64,000 nt of DNA from Psychroserpens luteus (GTDB lineage Bacteria; Bacteroidota; Bacteroidia; Flavobacteriales; Flavobacteriaceae). Position 1 is the stretch's first letter. Each line of letters begins with the position of its first letter. Location of the stretch: assembly GCF_015319355.1 (NCBI RefSeq), contig NZ_JADILU010000001.1, positions 62,001-126,000 on the forward strand, written 5' to 3'. The translations under genes and the position numbers were made by a program. The notes beneath the pieces are model-generated. The model did no database searches. It saw only the letters and a program-made list of their open reading frames with translations, and was not told the origin of the DNA. This document shows positions 18,149 to 26,488 of the stretch, in pieces.

Positions 18149-18177
18149 AAAGCCAGTTAATTTAGCTGGCTTTTTTG
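18149..18177. terminator. Bidirectional terminator between DUF4249 and holB
   Basis: AAGCCAG and CTGGCTT arms around a TTAATTTAG loop region, followed by a T run on the plus strand and preceded by A-rich sequence. It overlaps the 3' end of holB, which stops at 18162, so it mainly serves the plus-strand operon. Confidence 0.7.
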
Positions 18178-19313
18178 TGTAATAATCTGGTGAGTTTTAT
18201 AGATAAATCGGTAAGTATAATCTTAGAATTCCCATTACGCTCAATGTGATAAATGGCGTTTTGAAGTTCTTCGGAAATTTCCATAATATTATTACCGTGA
18301 ACAAAAGGAGCAAACTTTTCGAGTTTAAACGACGATTTTGGTTCCATAAAAACCAAACTATCTGCATTATAATTCAAAAGTAATGCTTGACGGAAAAAAT
18401 CTAAACAAAAGTTCAAAAACTGCTTCTGTGTTTCACGACCAGTTTTTGCAATAGTTTCACTCCATGAAATTAAATCGTGAATGGCACTTTTGTTTCCTTT
18501 CGCTTTAAAAGCAGAACGAATCCAGAACACAAACCAATCTTCAAACTGAGTGTCTTCACTATCGCTATATACAGTATCACAAGCTTTATTATAGTTTCCG
18601 TTGGCTTGATGTGCAATTTTGATAGCATCAGGCTCAGGAATTTGATAATTTTTTAGCAAAGCCTCCTTAATAACACCTTCTGCTAAAGGCGGAAAATGTA
18701 AAACCTGACAACGCGATCTAATCGTATTTATAATTTGCTCTTCATCTTCAGCAATTAAGATAAAGACGGTTTTATTTGGCGGTTCTTCAATGAGTTTTAA
18801 AAGCTTATTCGCAGCAGCAGTATTCATTTTCTCTGCCATCCAAATCAGCATTACTTTATAACCACCTTCATAAGATTTTAGTGATAATGCTTTAACAATA
18901 TCGAGCGCTTCATCAACACCAATTTGACCTTGTTTATTATCAATTCCTAAGATTTTATACCAATCAAATAAGTTTCCGTAAGGTTGTTTGTCAACGAGCT
19001 GTCTCCATTCTTCCATAAAATGTTTAGAAACAGGATGCTTTTTTACTTTATCTGTTGTTGCTACAGGGAACACAAAATGAAGATCAGGATGTGATATGTT
19101 TTTAAACTTGAGGTTACAGCTTTCATTACCATTAGAATTCTCGCCTTCAGTATTTTTACACAACAAATATTGCGCGTAGGCAATTGCCATTGGTAAGGTT
19201 CCAGAACCTTCTGGACCAACGAATAATTGCGCATGAGGTGTGCGTCCAAAATCAGCACTTTTGGTAAGGTGATTTTTAATGTGTTCTTGTCCTAAAATTT
19301 CAGAAAATAGCAT
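18162..19313 (-). CDS. holB: DNA polymerase III delta-prime subunit
   Basis: 383 residues. Delta-prime is part of the clamp loader that places the sliding clamp on DNA. The N-terminus MLFSEILGQEHIKNHL, the sequence AEKMNTAAANKLLKLIEEPP with sensor 1, and TIRSRCQVLHF with the SRC motif mark the family. The P-loop position reads GPEGSGT (33-39), without the lysine, as expected for a subunit that does not hydrolyse ATP. Only two cysteines (52 and 66) remain where clamp-loader subunits often have a four-Cys zinc knuckle. The -7 box lies 4 bases before the start codon, so the transcript may be leaderless. Confidence 0.92.
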   Translation of the reverse strand: MLFSEILGQEHIKNHLTKSADFGRTPHAQLFVGPEGSGTLPMAIAYAQYLLCKNTEGENSNGNESCNLKFKNISHPDLHFVFPVATTDKVKKHPVSKHFMEEWRQLVDKQPYGNLFDWYKILGIDNKQGQIGVDEALDIVKALSLKSYEGGYKVMLIWMAEKMNTAAANKLLKLIEEPPNKTVFILIAEDEEQIINTIRSRCQVLHFPPLAEGVIKEALLKNYQIPEPDAIKIAHQANGNYNKACDTVYSDSEDTQFEDWFVFWIRSAFKAKGNKSAIHDLISWSETIAKTGRETQKQFLNFCLDFFRQALLLNYNADSLVFMEPKSSFKLEKFAPFVHGNNIMEISEELQNAIYHIERNGNSKIILTDLSIKLTRLLHKKAS

Positions 19314-19317
19314 AAAG

Positions 19318-19325
19318 CAAATATA
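19318..19325 (-). promoter_or_regulatory. -7 promoter box (TATATTTG, minus strand) for holB
   Basis: The reverse complement of 19318-19325 is TATATTTG. Its downstream end is only 4 bases from the ATG, predicting a leaderless or near-leaderless mRNA. Confidence 0.6.
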
Positions 19326-19407
19326 CTTTTTTATTTAAATCTTTAAATAACTAATCACTGCAAACGTTTTCGTTAAAAAACAACTTTTATCAGTTGGTTT
19401 TATTGGT

Positions 19408-19415
19408 TACATTTG
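19408..19415 (+). promoter_or_regulatory. -7 promoter box TACATTTG for pgk
   Basis: Perfect TAnnTTTG, 28 bases before the pgk ATG and divergent from the holB promoter 82 bases away. Confidence 0.65.
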
Positions 19416-19443
19416 TGAAACAATTTTTTAATAAAGGCAATAG

Positions 19444-20631
19444 ATGAAGACTTTAAATGATTTCAATTTCAAAGATAAAAAAGCATTAATTCGTGTAGAT
19501 TTTAATGTACCACTAAATGAAAAATTTGAAGTTACAGACGCAACGCGTATTGTCTCTGCTAAACCAACAATTATTAAGGTTTTAGAAGATGGTGGTAGTT
19601 GTATTTTGATGTCACATCTAGGGAGACCAAAAGGTGTAGAAGAGAAATATTCTTTAAAACATATTGTCAATAAAATTGAAGATATTTTAGGTGTTGAAGT
19701 TAAATTTGTTGAGGATTGTGTTGGACCAAAAGCAGAAGAAGCTGCTGCGAATTTACAGCCTGGAGAAATATTATTACTAGAAAATTTACGTTTTCATCCA
19801 GAAGAAACTGCAGGTGATAAAGCGTTTGCAGAGCAACTATCAAAACTAGGTGATATTTATGTAAATGATGCCTTTGGTACTGCACACAGAGCACACGCTT
19901 CTACAACGATTATCGCACAATTTTTCCCAGATCATAAATGCTTCGGAAAATTGCTAGCTCAAGAAATTGAAAGTATCAATAAAGTGATGCAAACTGGAGA
20001 AAAACCAGTTTTAGCAGTTCTTGGGGGCGCAAAAGTATCTTCAAAAATTACAATCATCGAGAATATTTTAGATAAAGTAGATCACCTAATTATTGGAGGT
20101 GGTATGACATATACGTTTGTAAAAGCTCAAGGCGGAAGCGTTGGAGATTCTATCTGTGAAGATGATAAAATGGAATTAGCGCTTGAGATCTTAAAACAAG
20201 CTAAAGCTAAAAACGTACAAATCCATTTACCTGTAGATGTTATTGCTGCAAATGATTTTGCTAACGATGCAGATACCAAGATTGTTGATGTAAACGCTAT
20301 ACCAGACGGTTGGCAAGGTCTCGATTGCGGACCAAAATCTAACGCCATTTTTCACGATGTGGTCATGCAATGCAAAACTATTTTATGGAATGGTCCTTTA
20401 GGTGTTTTTGAAATGGAGAATTTTGCTGGCGGAACTATCGCTCTTGGAAATTCTATTGCAGAAGCAACTAAGAATGGTGCATTTTCACTTGTAGGTGGAG
20501 GAGACTCTGTTGCTGCTGTAAAACAATTTGGTTTTGAAAACAAAGTGAGCTATGTAAGTACAGGTGGAGGAGCCATGTTAGAAAGTCTGGAAGGTAAAAC
20601 CTTACCAGGAATTGCTGCTATTTTAGATTAA
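19444..20631 (+). CDS. pgk: Phosphoglycerate kinase
   Basis: 395 residues, normal length. It interconverts 1,3-bisphosphoglycerate plus ADP with 3-phosphoglycerate plus ATP in glycolysis and gluconeogenesis. The signature RVDFNVPL is at 17-24. The substrate-binding SHLGRPKG, the hinge-region GGAKVSSKI and the C-terminal nucleotide loop GGGDSVAAV are all intact. It is transcribed divergently from holB. The stop codon touches a 160-bp palindromic repeat, which may double as its terminator. Confidence 0.98.
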   Translation: MKTLNDFNFKDKKALIRVDFNVPLNEKFEVTDATRIVSAKPTIIKVLEDGGSCILMSHLGRPKGVEEKYSLKHIVNKIEDILGVEVKFVEDCVGPKAEEAAANLQPGEILLLENLRFHPEETAGDKAFAEQLSKLGDIYVNDAFGTAHRAHASTTIIAQFFPDHKCFGKLLAQEIESINKVMQTGEKPVLAVLGGAKVSSKITIIENILDKVDHLIIGGGMTYTFVKAQGGSVGDSICEDDKMELALEILKQAKAKNVQIHLPVDVIAANDFANDADTKIVDVNAIPDGWQGLDCGPKSNAIFHDVVMQCKTILWNGPLGVFEMENFAGGTIALGNSIAEATKNGAFSLVGGGDSVAAVKQFGFENKVSYVSTGGGAMLESLEGKTLPGIAAILD

Positions 20632-20792
20632 TACCAAATTAACCTCAAAATAGTCAATTAAATTCGTTTCTATTTTCTACATATTTCAATATAAAATAGA
20701 ACCGTAACTAAGGCTATGCTTATATTTTCTATTTCTTATTAAAAAAATATAACTCAAATTTATTATTAACCATTTTAAGGTTAATTTGGTAT
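20631..20792. repeat. Long imperfect palindrome, element C (15-bp terminal inverted repeats)
   Basis: 162 bp bounded by perfect 15-base inverted repeats ATACCAAATTAACCT (20631-20645) and AGGTTAATTTGGTAT (20778-20792), with weaker symmetry further in. The centre carries CCGTAACTAAGGCTATGC (20702-20719), a variant of the core found in elements A and B. The left end begins on the last base of the pgk stop codon. There is no ORF inside. It looks like a MITE or a palindromic intergenic repeat. Confidence 0.75.
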
Positions 20793-20846
20793 AAGAGCTA
20801 ATCATTGTTTTTACTTCGGAAGAATCTTACATGCATTGTTAAATTG

Positions 20847-20858
20847 TGTCGTTAAACT
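20847..20858 (+). repeat. Direct repeat TGTCGTTAAACT, copy 1
   Basis: A 12-base sequence repeated exactly at 21058-21069. The two copies bracket element B, as a target duplication might, but they do not directly abut the palindrome on the left side. Confidence 0.6.
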
Positions 20859-20892
20859 TTCATTTTAGCTAAAAAAGTACGATTTTAGCTCA

Positions 20893-21054
20893 CGAACTCA
20901 TTTAAACTTTTTCAATTTGCTAAAAAATTAATCTTTTGCACCATGTTTTTGCCATTTTAAATTTCCGTAGCAAGGCTATGCAAATTTAAAATAACTTCAA
21001 CATAGCACAAAATCTTTAATTTTCGCTATAACTTAAAAAGCTTAAACGAGTTCG
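20893..21054. repeat. Long imperfect palindrome, element B
   Basis: About 160 bp with end repeats CGAACTC (20893-20899) and GAGTTCG (21048-21054) and near-symmetric arms. The axis is near 20973 in the core CCGTAGCAAGGCTATGC (20965-20981). The arms match element A beyond the core, sharing TTTAAACTTTTTC, CTAAAAAATT and a TTTCCGTAGC approach to the core. Together with element C, it fills most of the 468-base gap between pgk and the lytic transglycosylase gene. No gene is seen in that gap. Confidence 0.7.
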
Positions 21055-21057
21055 ACT

Positions 21058-21069
21058 TGTCGTTAAACT
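21058..21069 (+). repeat. Direct repeat TGTCGTTAAACT, copy 2
   Basis: Exact copy of 20847-20858, lying 3 bases beyond the right end of element B. Confidence 0.6.
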
Positions 21070-21089
21070 ATATCCAGATATAGTTAACG
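21061..21089. repeat. Inverted repeat just upstream of the lytic transglycosylase gene
   Basis: CGTTAAACTATAT and ATATAGTTAACG form a hairpin-capable inverted repeat with one unpaired A and a 4-base loop. It ends 10 bases before the start codon. It might be an operator or a leader hairpin. Confidence 0.4.
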
Positions 21090-21099
21090 ATTAATACAA

Positions 21100-22710
21100 A
21101 TGAAACCAATGAACTATAAACATATTACTCTAACTATTGGCATTTTATTGTGCGCTTTAGTTTCTTTTGGACAGGATTCAATTCCGAATAAAAAAGAAAT
21201 AAAAAGACTCACAGAAGCTGATTTTGTTGAAGGAGAAACCTACGTGGTTGATACTATTATTGATGGCAAAAACTTTTTTAAAAAGAGCATCAATATTAAG
21301 CCACAAATAGATTCTATCCAAAACCAAAAACTAAAAGATCATCCGCTTGCTGCAGAAATTGATGAAAAATGGCTAGAAGAATTATACAGCAATGTATTGT
21401 TTGATAGTATTTATGAATCTGTTACAAACCTCAAATATGATCCAGTTGATTATCCAGAGTTAACTACAGATACGCTAAAAGCAAGATTAAAACGCCTTAA
21501 TGCAAGAACACCTTTTAATGTTGAGTATAACGAATCTCTTGAAAGTGTTATCAAATCTTATTTAAAGCATAGACGTCATTCTATGTCGCGATTAATGTCT
21601 TTAAGTCATTACTATTTTCCACTGTTTGAAGAGTCTTTAGATAATAATGACATTCCGTTAGAAGTAAAATATTTAGCGATTGTAGAATCTGCATTAAAGC
21701 CAAAAGCACGATCTAGAGTTGGTGCAACTGGTTTGTGGCAATTTATGTATGGAACTGGAAAAGAATATGGACTTAATGTAAGTAGTTATGTTGATGAACG
21801 TAGCGATCCAATAAAATCAAGTAAGGCAGCTAGTGAATATTTAGCACGATTATATAGAATATTTGGTGATTGGGATTTAGCGTTAGCAGCATATAATTCT
21901 GGTCCTGGAAATGTATCTAAAGCGATTCGTCGTTCAGGAGGTTATAAAAATTATTGGAATATTAGAAAACACCTTCCACGTGAAACAGCAGGATATTTGC
22001 CAGCTTTTTTAGCAACGATGTATATTTTTGAATATGCCGAAGAGCATGGTTTTAAAGTACAGCCACCTCAATATCATTATGTAGAAACAGATACGATTCA
22101 TGTAAAACAGATGATTTCTTTAGATCAAGTTTCAGAGTTGGTCGAGGTGCCAATTGAGGAACTTCAGTTTTTGAATCCGTCTTATAAGTTAGACATCATT
22201 CCGTATGTAAAAGGAGAAGATTATACATTGCGATTACCACGTGAAGCTATAGGTCGATTTGTAACTAATGAAACCGAGATTTATGCTCATGTTACTGCCG
22301 AAATGAACAAGCGGGAAAAACCGCTTCCGCAGTTATTTGATGCAAAGAGTAAAACAACGTATCGGGTAAGATCTGGAGATTACCTTGGTAAGGTTGCTAG
22401 AAAATTTGGAGTTAGAGTGAGTCAACTTAAACAATGGAATGGTTTACGAAGCAATAATTTAAAAATTGGGCAACGATTAACCATTTATCCTAGGAATCCA
22501 AATACATCTTCTAGCAATAAAGTAAGTTCTACTAAACCTAAAAAAGTCATAAATACTGCAGGTAAGTCGACCTATAAAGTTAGAGAAGGGGATTCACTTT
22601 GGAGTATCTCTCAAAAATTTCCAGGAATTTCTGTTCAAAATATTAAAGAATGGAATGATATTAGTAGTAATAAATTGAAAATAGGGATGACTTTAGTGGT
22701 CTCAAAATAA
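21100..22710 (+). CDS. MltD-like lytic transglycosylase with LysM domains
   Basis: 536 residues; an ATG three codons later (21109) is an equally good start. Signal peptide about 1-24 (ends SFGQ). The transglycosylase domain covers about 160-310, with the catalytic Glu at 196 in AIVESALKP, GATGLWQFM at 208-216 and AAYNSGPGNV at 263-272. Two LysM peptidoglycan-binding domains follow (about 420-463 and 491-535). It should cleave glycan strands in the periplasm to 1,6-anhydromuramic products. It is followed 24 bases downstream by a DUF4837 lipoprotein, probably in one operon. A parS-like sequence lies inside the coding region. Confidence 0.9.
   Translation: MKPMNYKHITLTIGILLCALVSFGQDSIPNKKEIKRLTEADFVEGETYVVDTIIDGKNFFKKSINIKPQIDSIQNQKLKDHPLAAEIDEKWLEELYSNVLFDSIYESVTNLKYDPVDYPELTTDTLKARLKRLNARTPFNVEYNESLESVIKSYLKHRRHSMSRLMSLSHYYFPLFEESLDNNDIPLEVKYLAIVESALKPKARSRVGATGLWQFMYGTGKEYGLNVSSYVDERSDPIKSSKAASEYLARLYRIFGDWDLALAAYNSGPGNVSKAIRRSGGYKNYWNIRKHLPRETAGYLPAFLATMYIFEYAEEHGFKVQPPQYHYVETDTIHVKQMISLDQVSELVEVPIEELQFLNPSYKLDIIPYVKGEDYTLRLPREAIGRFVTNETEIYAHVTAEMNKREKPLPQLFDAKSKTTYRVRSGDYLGKVARKFGVRVSQLKQWNGLRSNNLKIGQRLTIYPRNPNTSSSNKVSSTKPKKVINTAGKSTYKVREGDSLWSISQKFPGISVQNIKEWNDISSNKLKIGMTLVVSK
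21972..21987. promoter_or_regulatory. Possible third parS-like site, inside a coding region
   Basis: CCTTCCACGTGAAACA matches the parS consensus TGTTNCACGTGAAACA at 14 of 16 positions, with 14 contiguous bases (TTCCACGTGAAACA). It encodes the conserved LPRET of the transglycosylase domain, so codon constraint alone could explain it. Confidence 0.35.
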
Positions 22711-22733
22711 AAGAACTCAATAAACAAGAAAAA

Positions 22734-23708
22734 ATGATCAAGAACGTATTAGGGATTTTGTTAATTGCTGCTGTATTTTTTGGATGTGGTGATGGTGAAG
22801 AAAAGAGATATGTCTCTGCTTCTTCTGGAGACATTAATAGTATTGTAGTGGTTTCAGATAATTTACTATGGGAAAACAATGTTGGTGAGGCGATACGAGA
22901 TATTCTTGCAGCATCTGTTGAAGGGTTGTCTAAAGATGAGCCACAATTCTCAATGAGCCAGATGCCTACAGAGGTGTTTACTGGTTTTGCGAAAAAAAAC
23001 AGAACGGTTTTAAAAATAGAAAAAGGTAAAGAAGCTGCAACTCAAATTGCACGAGATGCTTATGCAAAACCACAAACTTTAGTGGTTATTTCTGGACAAA
23101 CTAATGATGAGATTATTGAACAGATAAAAGAGAATTCGGCAAAAATAATTAACGCATTTAAAAAAACTGAAATTACTGAACGTCAACGTAGAACAAGTAA
23201 GTCATTATTCGACGATTCTCAAATTAGAGAAAACTTGGGTGTGTCTTTACAATTCCCGACAGCTTATAGAATTGCAAAATCTGAAGATAATTTCTTTTGG
23301 ATTAGAAGAGATATTGAAACTGGAAATGTTGATTTATTAGTTTATGAAGTACCATTATCAGCAATAAGAAAAGGGGATAGCGCAGTTGTTGATGTGGTTA
23401 GAGTAAGAGATTCTATTGGTAAAATTCATATTGAAGGCGCAATAGAAAATAGTTATATGGCTACAGAACCAGCATTTACTCCTTTTATTAGTGATGCTAT
23501 TATTGATAATAAACCAGCTTATGAAACTAGAGGACTTTGGGATTTAAAAAATGCGTTTATGTCTGGACCTTTTATAAATTATGCTATTGAAGATAAAGTT
23601 AATAATCGTTATATCATTGCCGAAGGTTATGTATTTGCACCATCTATTGCAAAACGTGATTATGTGTTTGAGCTAGAATCGATTATTAAATCCATAGCTA
23701 TTAAATAA
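22734..23708 (+). CDS. DUF4837 family lipoprotein
   Basis: 324 residues. The lipobox ends at Cys18 (MIKNVLGILLIAAVFFGC). The rest follows the Bacteroidota DUF4837 pattern: INSIVVVSDNLLWENNVGEAIRD near the start, a middle FPTAYRIAKSEDNFFWIRR segment and a C-terminal IDNKPAYETRGLWDLKN. The protein should be anchored in the inner or outer membrane. Function unknown. Its position directly after a lytic transglycosylase gene, and before tatA and an M23 peptidase gene, hints at a cell-envelope role. Confidence 0.85.
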   Translation: MIKNVLGILLIAAVFFGCGDGEEKRYVSASSGDINSIVVVSDNLLWENNVGEAIRDILAASVEGLSKDEPQFSMSQMPTEVFTGFAKKNRTVLKIEKGKEAATQIARDAYAKPQTLVVISGQTNDEIIEQIKENSAKIINAFKKTEITERQRRTSKSLFDDSQIRENLGVSLQFPTAYRIAKSEDNFFWIRRDIETGNVDLLVYEVPLSAIRKGDSAVVDVVRVRDSIGKIHIEGAIENSYMATEPAFTPFISDAIIDNKPAYETRGLWDLKNAFMSGPFINYAIEDKVNNRYIIAEGYVFAPSIAKRDYVFELESIIKSIAIK

Positions 23709-23731
23709 AATATTAAGAAAATATACAGTAA

Positions 23732-23770
23732 AAAAGAAAGCCAACGATTTATCGTTGGCTTTCTTTTTAT
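23732..23770. terminator. Bidirectional intrinsic terminator
   Basis: A perfect 17-base stem (AAAAGAAAGCCAACGAT, 23732-23748, with its complement at 23751-23767) with a very short loop and A/T runs on both sides. It lies between the convergent DUF4837 and tatA genes. Confidence 0.92.
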
Positions 23771-23785
23771 GGGTTTGAAATTTAC

Positions 23786-23974
23786 CTATTTTTCTTTTTC
23801 AGTTGAGGTTGTTCCCTCTTCTTCTTTGCTGGCATCTTTAAATTCTTTGATACCACTTCCAAGACCTCTCATGAGTTCAGGGATTTTCTTTCCTCCAAAC
23901 AATAATAAGACCACAACAACGATTAAAATTATTTGCCATGCTCCAGGTGCTAAAAATATGCTTGATGCTATCAT
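23786..23974 (-). CDS. tatA: Twin-arginine translocase subunit TatA/TatE family
   Basis: 62 residues, typical of TatA. It has one N-terminal membrane helix (about 11-26, [16 protein letters not shown]), the [17 protein letters not shown] hinge and amphipathic helix, and a charged C-terminal tail. TatA oligomers form the protein-conducting element of the Tat pathway for folded proteins. tatC is not adjacent in this window. The gene is monocistronic, with its own -7 box at 23994-24001 and a strong terminator. Confidence 0.93.
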   Translation of the reverse strand: MIASSIFLAPGAWQIILIVVVVLLLFGGKKIPELMRGLGSGIKEFKDASKEEEGTTSTEKEK

Positions 23975-23993
23975 AATATTCTATTTTGAACTG

Positions 23994-24001
23994 CAAATTT
24001 A
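23994..24001 (-). promoter_or_regulatory. -7 promoter box (TAAATTTG, minus strand) for tatA
   Basis: The reverse complement TAAATTTG matches TAnnTTTG, 19 bases before the tatA start codon. Confidence 0.5.
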
Positions 24002-24074
24002 ATAATTATACTTCAAATTAAACGTTTATTGTGAAACTTTAAGATTGGCAAATCAAACTTGGACTTATTTTATT

Positions 24075-24082
24075 TAATTTTG
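24075..24082 (+). promoter_or_regulatory. -7 promoter box TAATTTTG for the M23 peptidase gene
   Basis: Matches TAnnTTTG and ends 7 bases before the ATG at 24090, again predicting a very short or absent mRNA leader. Confidence 0.5.
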
Positions 24083-24089
24083 TAGAACA

Positions 24090-24956
24090 ATGGCAAAAAA
24101 AGAGAAAGAAAAAAAATTCAAGAAAAAACTACTTCATAAGTATCGTTTAGTCGTACTTAATGAGGATACTTTTGAGGAGCGATTCGCTATAAAATTAACG
24201 CGTCTTAATGTATTTGTTATTGTATCTTTAGGAACAATTCTATTGATAGCAGGTACGATTTTCCTTATCGCTTTTACATCTTTAAAAGAATATATTCCAG
24301 GCTATTCTTCTACTGCTTTAAAGAAACAAGCTACAGTTTTAAATTATAAAACAGATTCTTTACAACAAGTCATAAATCTAAATGAACAATATTATTCTTC
24401 AATTAAAAAAGTGTTGACAGGTGATGTAGCTTCGGTTGAGTTTAATCGAGATTCTATTATTGATGCAGCAAGTATAGATGCAAGTCAATTAGACTTAAAG
24501 CCTACTAAAGAAGATTCTTTACTAAGAGACTTGGTAGATAAAGAAGATAAGTATAATGTGTTTGAATCTACTATTTCATCCACAAACTTTGTGTTGTTTC
24601 CTCCTGTAAACGGAACAATCTCTGAAGGTTATAATATCAAAGAGAAACATTTTGCAGTTGACATTGCTGTAGCAAAAGATACGCCTGTAAAAGCAACTGC
24701 AGATGGCACTGTTATTTTTGCAGAGTGGACTGCAGACACAGGTTATGTTGTTATTATTGAGCACAGTTACGAACTCATTTCTGTATATAAACACAATGCG
24801 TCAATTACTAAGGAGCAAGGTGATTTAGTAAAGTCTGGAGAGGTTATTGCCATGGCAGGAAATGCAGGAGAATTGACGACAGGACCGCATTTACATTTTG
24901 AACTTTGGAATAGAGGTTATCCTGTTAATCCAACCAACTTTATAGACTTTAATTAA
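24090..24956 (+). CDS. M23 family metallopeptidase, membrane-anchored
   Basis: 288 residues. A basic N-terminus (MAKKEKEKKFKKK) precedes one membrane helix (about 40-63), so the catalytic part faces the periplasm. The LytM-type zinc site looks complete: HFAVD (187-191) and HLH (267-269) with GPHLHFELW. Active members cut peptide cross-links in peptidoglycan. Residues ~70-110 may form a short coiled coil. The stop codon overlaps the next start (TAATG), so the GH3-like gene is translationally coupled. Confidence 0.9.
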   Translation: MAKKEKEKKFKKKLLHKYRLVVLNEDTFEERFAIKLTRLNVFVIVSLGTILLIAGTIFLIAFTSLKEYIPGYSSTALKKQATVLNYKTDSLQQVINLNEQYYSSIKKVLTGDVASVEFNRDSIIDAASIDASQLDLKPTKEDSLLRDLVDKEDKYNVFESTISSTNFVLFPPVNGTISEGYNIKEKHFAVDIAVAKDTPVKATADGTVIFAEWTADTGYVVIIEHSYELISVYKHNASITKEQGDLVKSGEVIAMAGNAGELTTGPHLHFELWNRGYPVNPTNFIDFN

Positions 24957-26458
24957 TGATTTCTCTTAAATCTACATTAGCAAAACTCTTCGCAAAAAAC
25001 GTTAGAAAATCTGTATTAAGGTGGTCTAACAAGCCTGTTGAAACTCAAAACAAGGTTTTTAAAACATTAATTAAAGAAGCGTCACATACTCAATTTGGTA
25101 AAGACCATGATTTTAAGTCTATAAAAACGCATCAAGATTTCATTGAGCGCGTTCCTATAAGAGATTATGAGGATTTAAAACCTTACGTTGATAAAGTGGT
25201 TGCAGGAGAAGAAGATATTCTCTGGAAAGGCAAGCCATTATATTTCGCAAAAACATCTGGTACGACTTCTGGTGCAAAATACATTCCGTTAACAAAAGAG
25301 AGTATGCCAACACATGTTGAAGCTGCTCGAAATGCGATCTTAATGTATATTGCTGAAACCGGAAATAGCAAATTTGTGGATGGAAAAATGATTTTCTTGC
25401 AAGGAAGTCCGATTCTCGAAGAAAAAAATGGAATTCAACTTGGGAGATTGTCAGGAATTGTAGCACATTTTGTTCCTAAATACCTTCAAAAAAATAGAAT
25501 GCCATCTTGGGAAACTAATTGTATAGACGATTGGGAAACTAAGGTTGAGGCTATTGTAGAAGAAACGCTTCCTGAAGATATGTCTGTTATTTCTGGAATT
25601 CCTTCTTGGGTTCAAATGTATTTTGAGAAGATCAATGCTAAGACAGGTAAAAAGGTAGGCGATGTGTTCAAAAACTTCAATCTTTTCATTTTTGGAGGTG
25701 TTAACTATGAACCTTATCGCGCTAAATTTGAAAACCTAATTGGTAGAAAAGTAGATAGTATAGAATTGTATCCTGCGAGTGAAGGTTTTTTTGCATTTCA
25801 AGATCAACAGAACAAGAAAGGAATGTTACTTCAGTTAAATTCTGGAATGTTTTATGAGTTTGTTGAGGCTAATCATTTTTTTGACGAGAATCCTAAACGT
25901 CTAACGATTTCCGAAGTAAAAATTGGTGTCAACTATGTGATGATAATTTCTACTAATGCAGGTCTATGGGCTTATAATATTGGAGACACAGTGGAGTTTA
26001 CATCTACAAAACCTTATAGAGTCATAGTTTCTGGGAGAATTAAGCATTTTATTTCTGCTTTTGGTGAGCATGTGATTGGTAAAGAAGTTGAACATGCTTT
26101 ACAGGAAGCAACGAGTGATTTAGGGATTAGTGTTTCTGAGTTTACGGTAGCTCCACAGATTAATCCTGAGTCTGGTTTACCATTTCATGAATGGTTCATA
26201 GAGTTTGATAATGAACCTCAAGATGTGAAAGAATTGGCTACAAGAATAGAAGCTTCGATGCAGAAACAGAATAGTTATTACTATGATTTGATCTTCGGAA
26301 ATGTGCTACAACCATTAAAAATCTCAACAATTAAGAAAAATGGGTTTCAAGATTACATGAAATCTATTGGGAAATTGGGTGGACAGAACAAGATCCCAAG
26401 GCTTTCTAATGACAGAAAAATAGCAGATGCTTTATACAGTCAAAAATTAATCAAATAA
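24956..26458 (+). CDS. GH3-like acyl-adenylate-forming enzyme (GH3 auxin-responsive promoter family)
   Basis: 500 residues. Resembles bacterial GH3-domain proteins of the ANL adenylating superfamily: the nucleotide loop TSGTTSGAKYIPL (100-112), the YPASEGFFAFQ segment in the middle and the GDTVEF / VSGRIKHFISAFGEHVIG region near 345-370. Plant GH3 enzymes conjugate amino acids to carboxylic hormones through an acyl-AMP intermediate. The bacterial substrate is unknown. It starts on the last base of the M23 stop codon, an arrangement I recognise as common in flavobacteria. Confidence 0.88.
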   Translation: MISLKSTLAKLFAKNVRKSVLRWSNKPVETQNKVFKTLIKEASHTQFGKDHDFKSIKTHQDFIERVPIRDYEDLKPYVDKVVAGEEDILWKGKPLYFAKTSGTTSGAKYIPLTKESMPTHVEAARNAILMYIAETGNSKFVDGKMIFLQGSPILEEKNGIQLGRLSGIVAHFVPKYLQKNRMPSWETNCIDDWETKVEAIVEETLPEDMSVISGIPSWVQMYFEKINAKTGKKVGDVFKNFNLFIFGGVNYEPYRAKFENLIGRKVDSIELYPASEGFFAFQDQQNKKGMLLQLNSGMFYEFVEANHFFDENPKRLTISEVKIGVNYVMIISTNAGLWAYNIGDTVEFTSTKPYRVIVSGRIKHFISAFGEHVIGKEVEHALQEATSDLGISVSEFTVAPQINPESGLPFHEWFIEFDNEPQDVKELATRIEASMQKQNSYYYDLIFGNVLQPLKISTIKKNGFQDYMKSIGKLGGQNKIPRLSNDRKIADALYSQKLIK

Positions 26459-26461
26459 TAC

Positions 26462-26469
26462 TATATTTG
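26462..26469 (+). promoter_or_regulatory. -7 promoter box TATATTTG for the DUF6909 gene
   Basis: Perfect TAnnTTTG, 19 bases before the ATG at 26489 and directly after the GH3-like stop codon. Confidence 0.6.
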
Positions 26470-26488
26470 TCCGCAAAGACTAGCACTA

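Noticed and set aside
22233-22248. Another CACGTGAA sequence in the lytic transglycosylase gene as a parS site
   Set aside because: Only about 11 of 16 consensus bases match, and it encodes ProArgGlu like the better site; chance is more likely.
23769-24002. 77-codon plus-strand ORF opposite tatA
   Set aside because: It is antisense to a textbook TatA protein with its own promoter and terminator.
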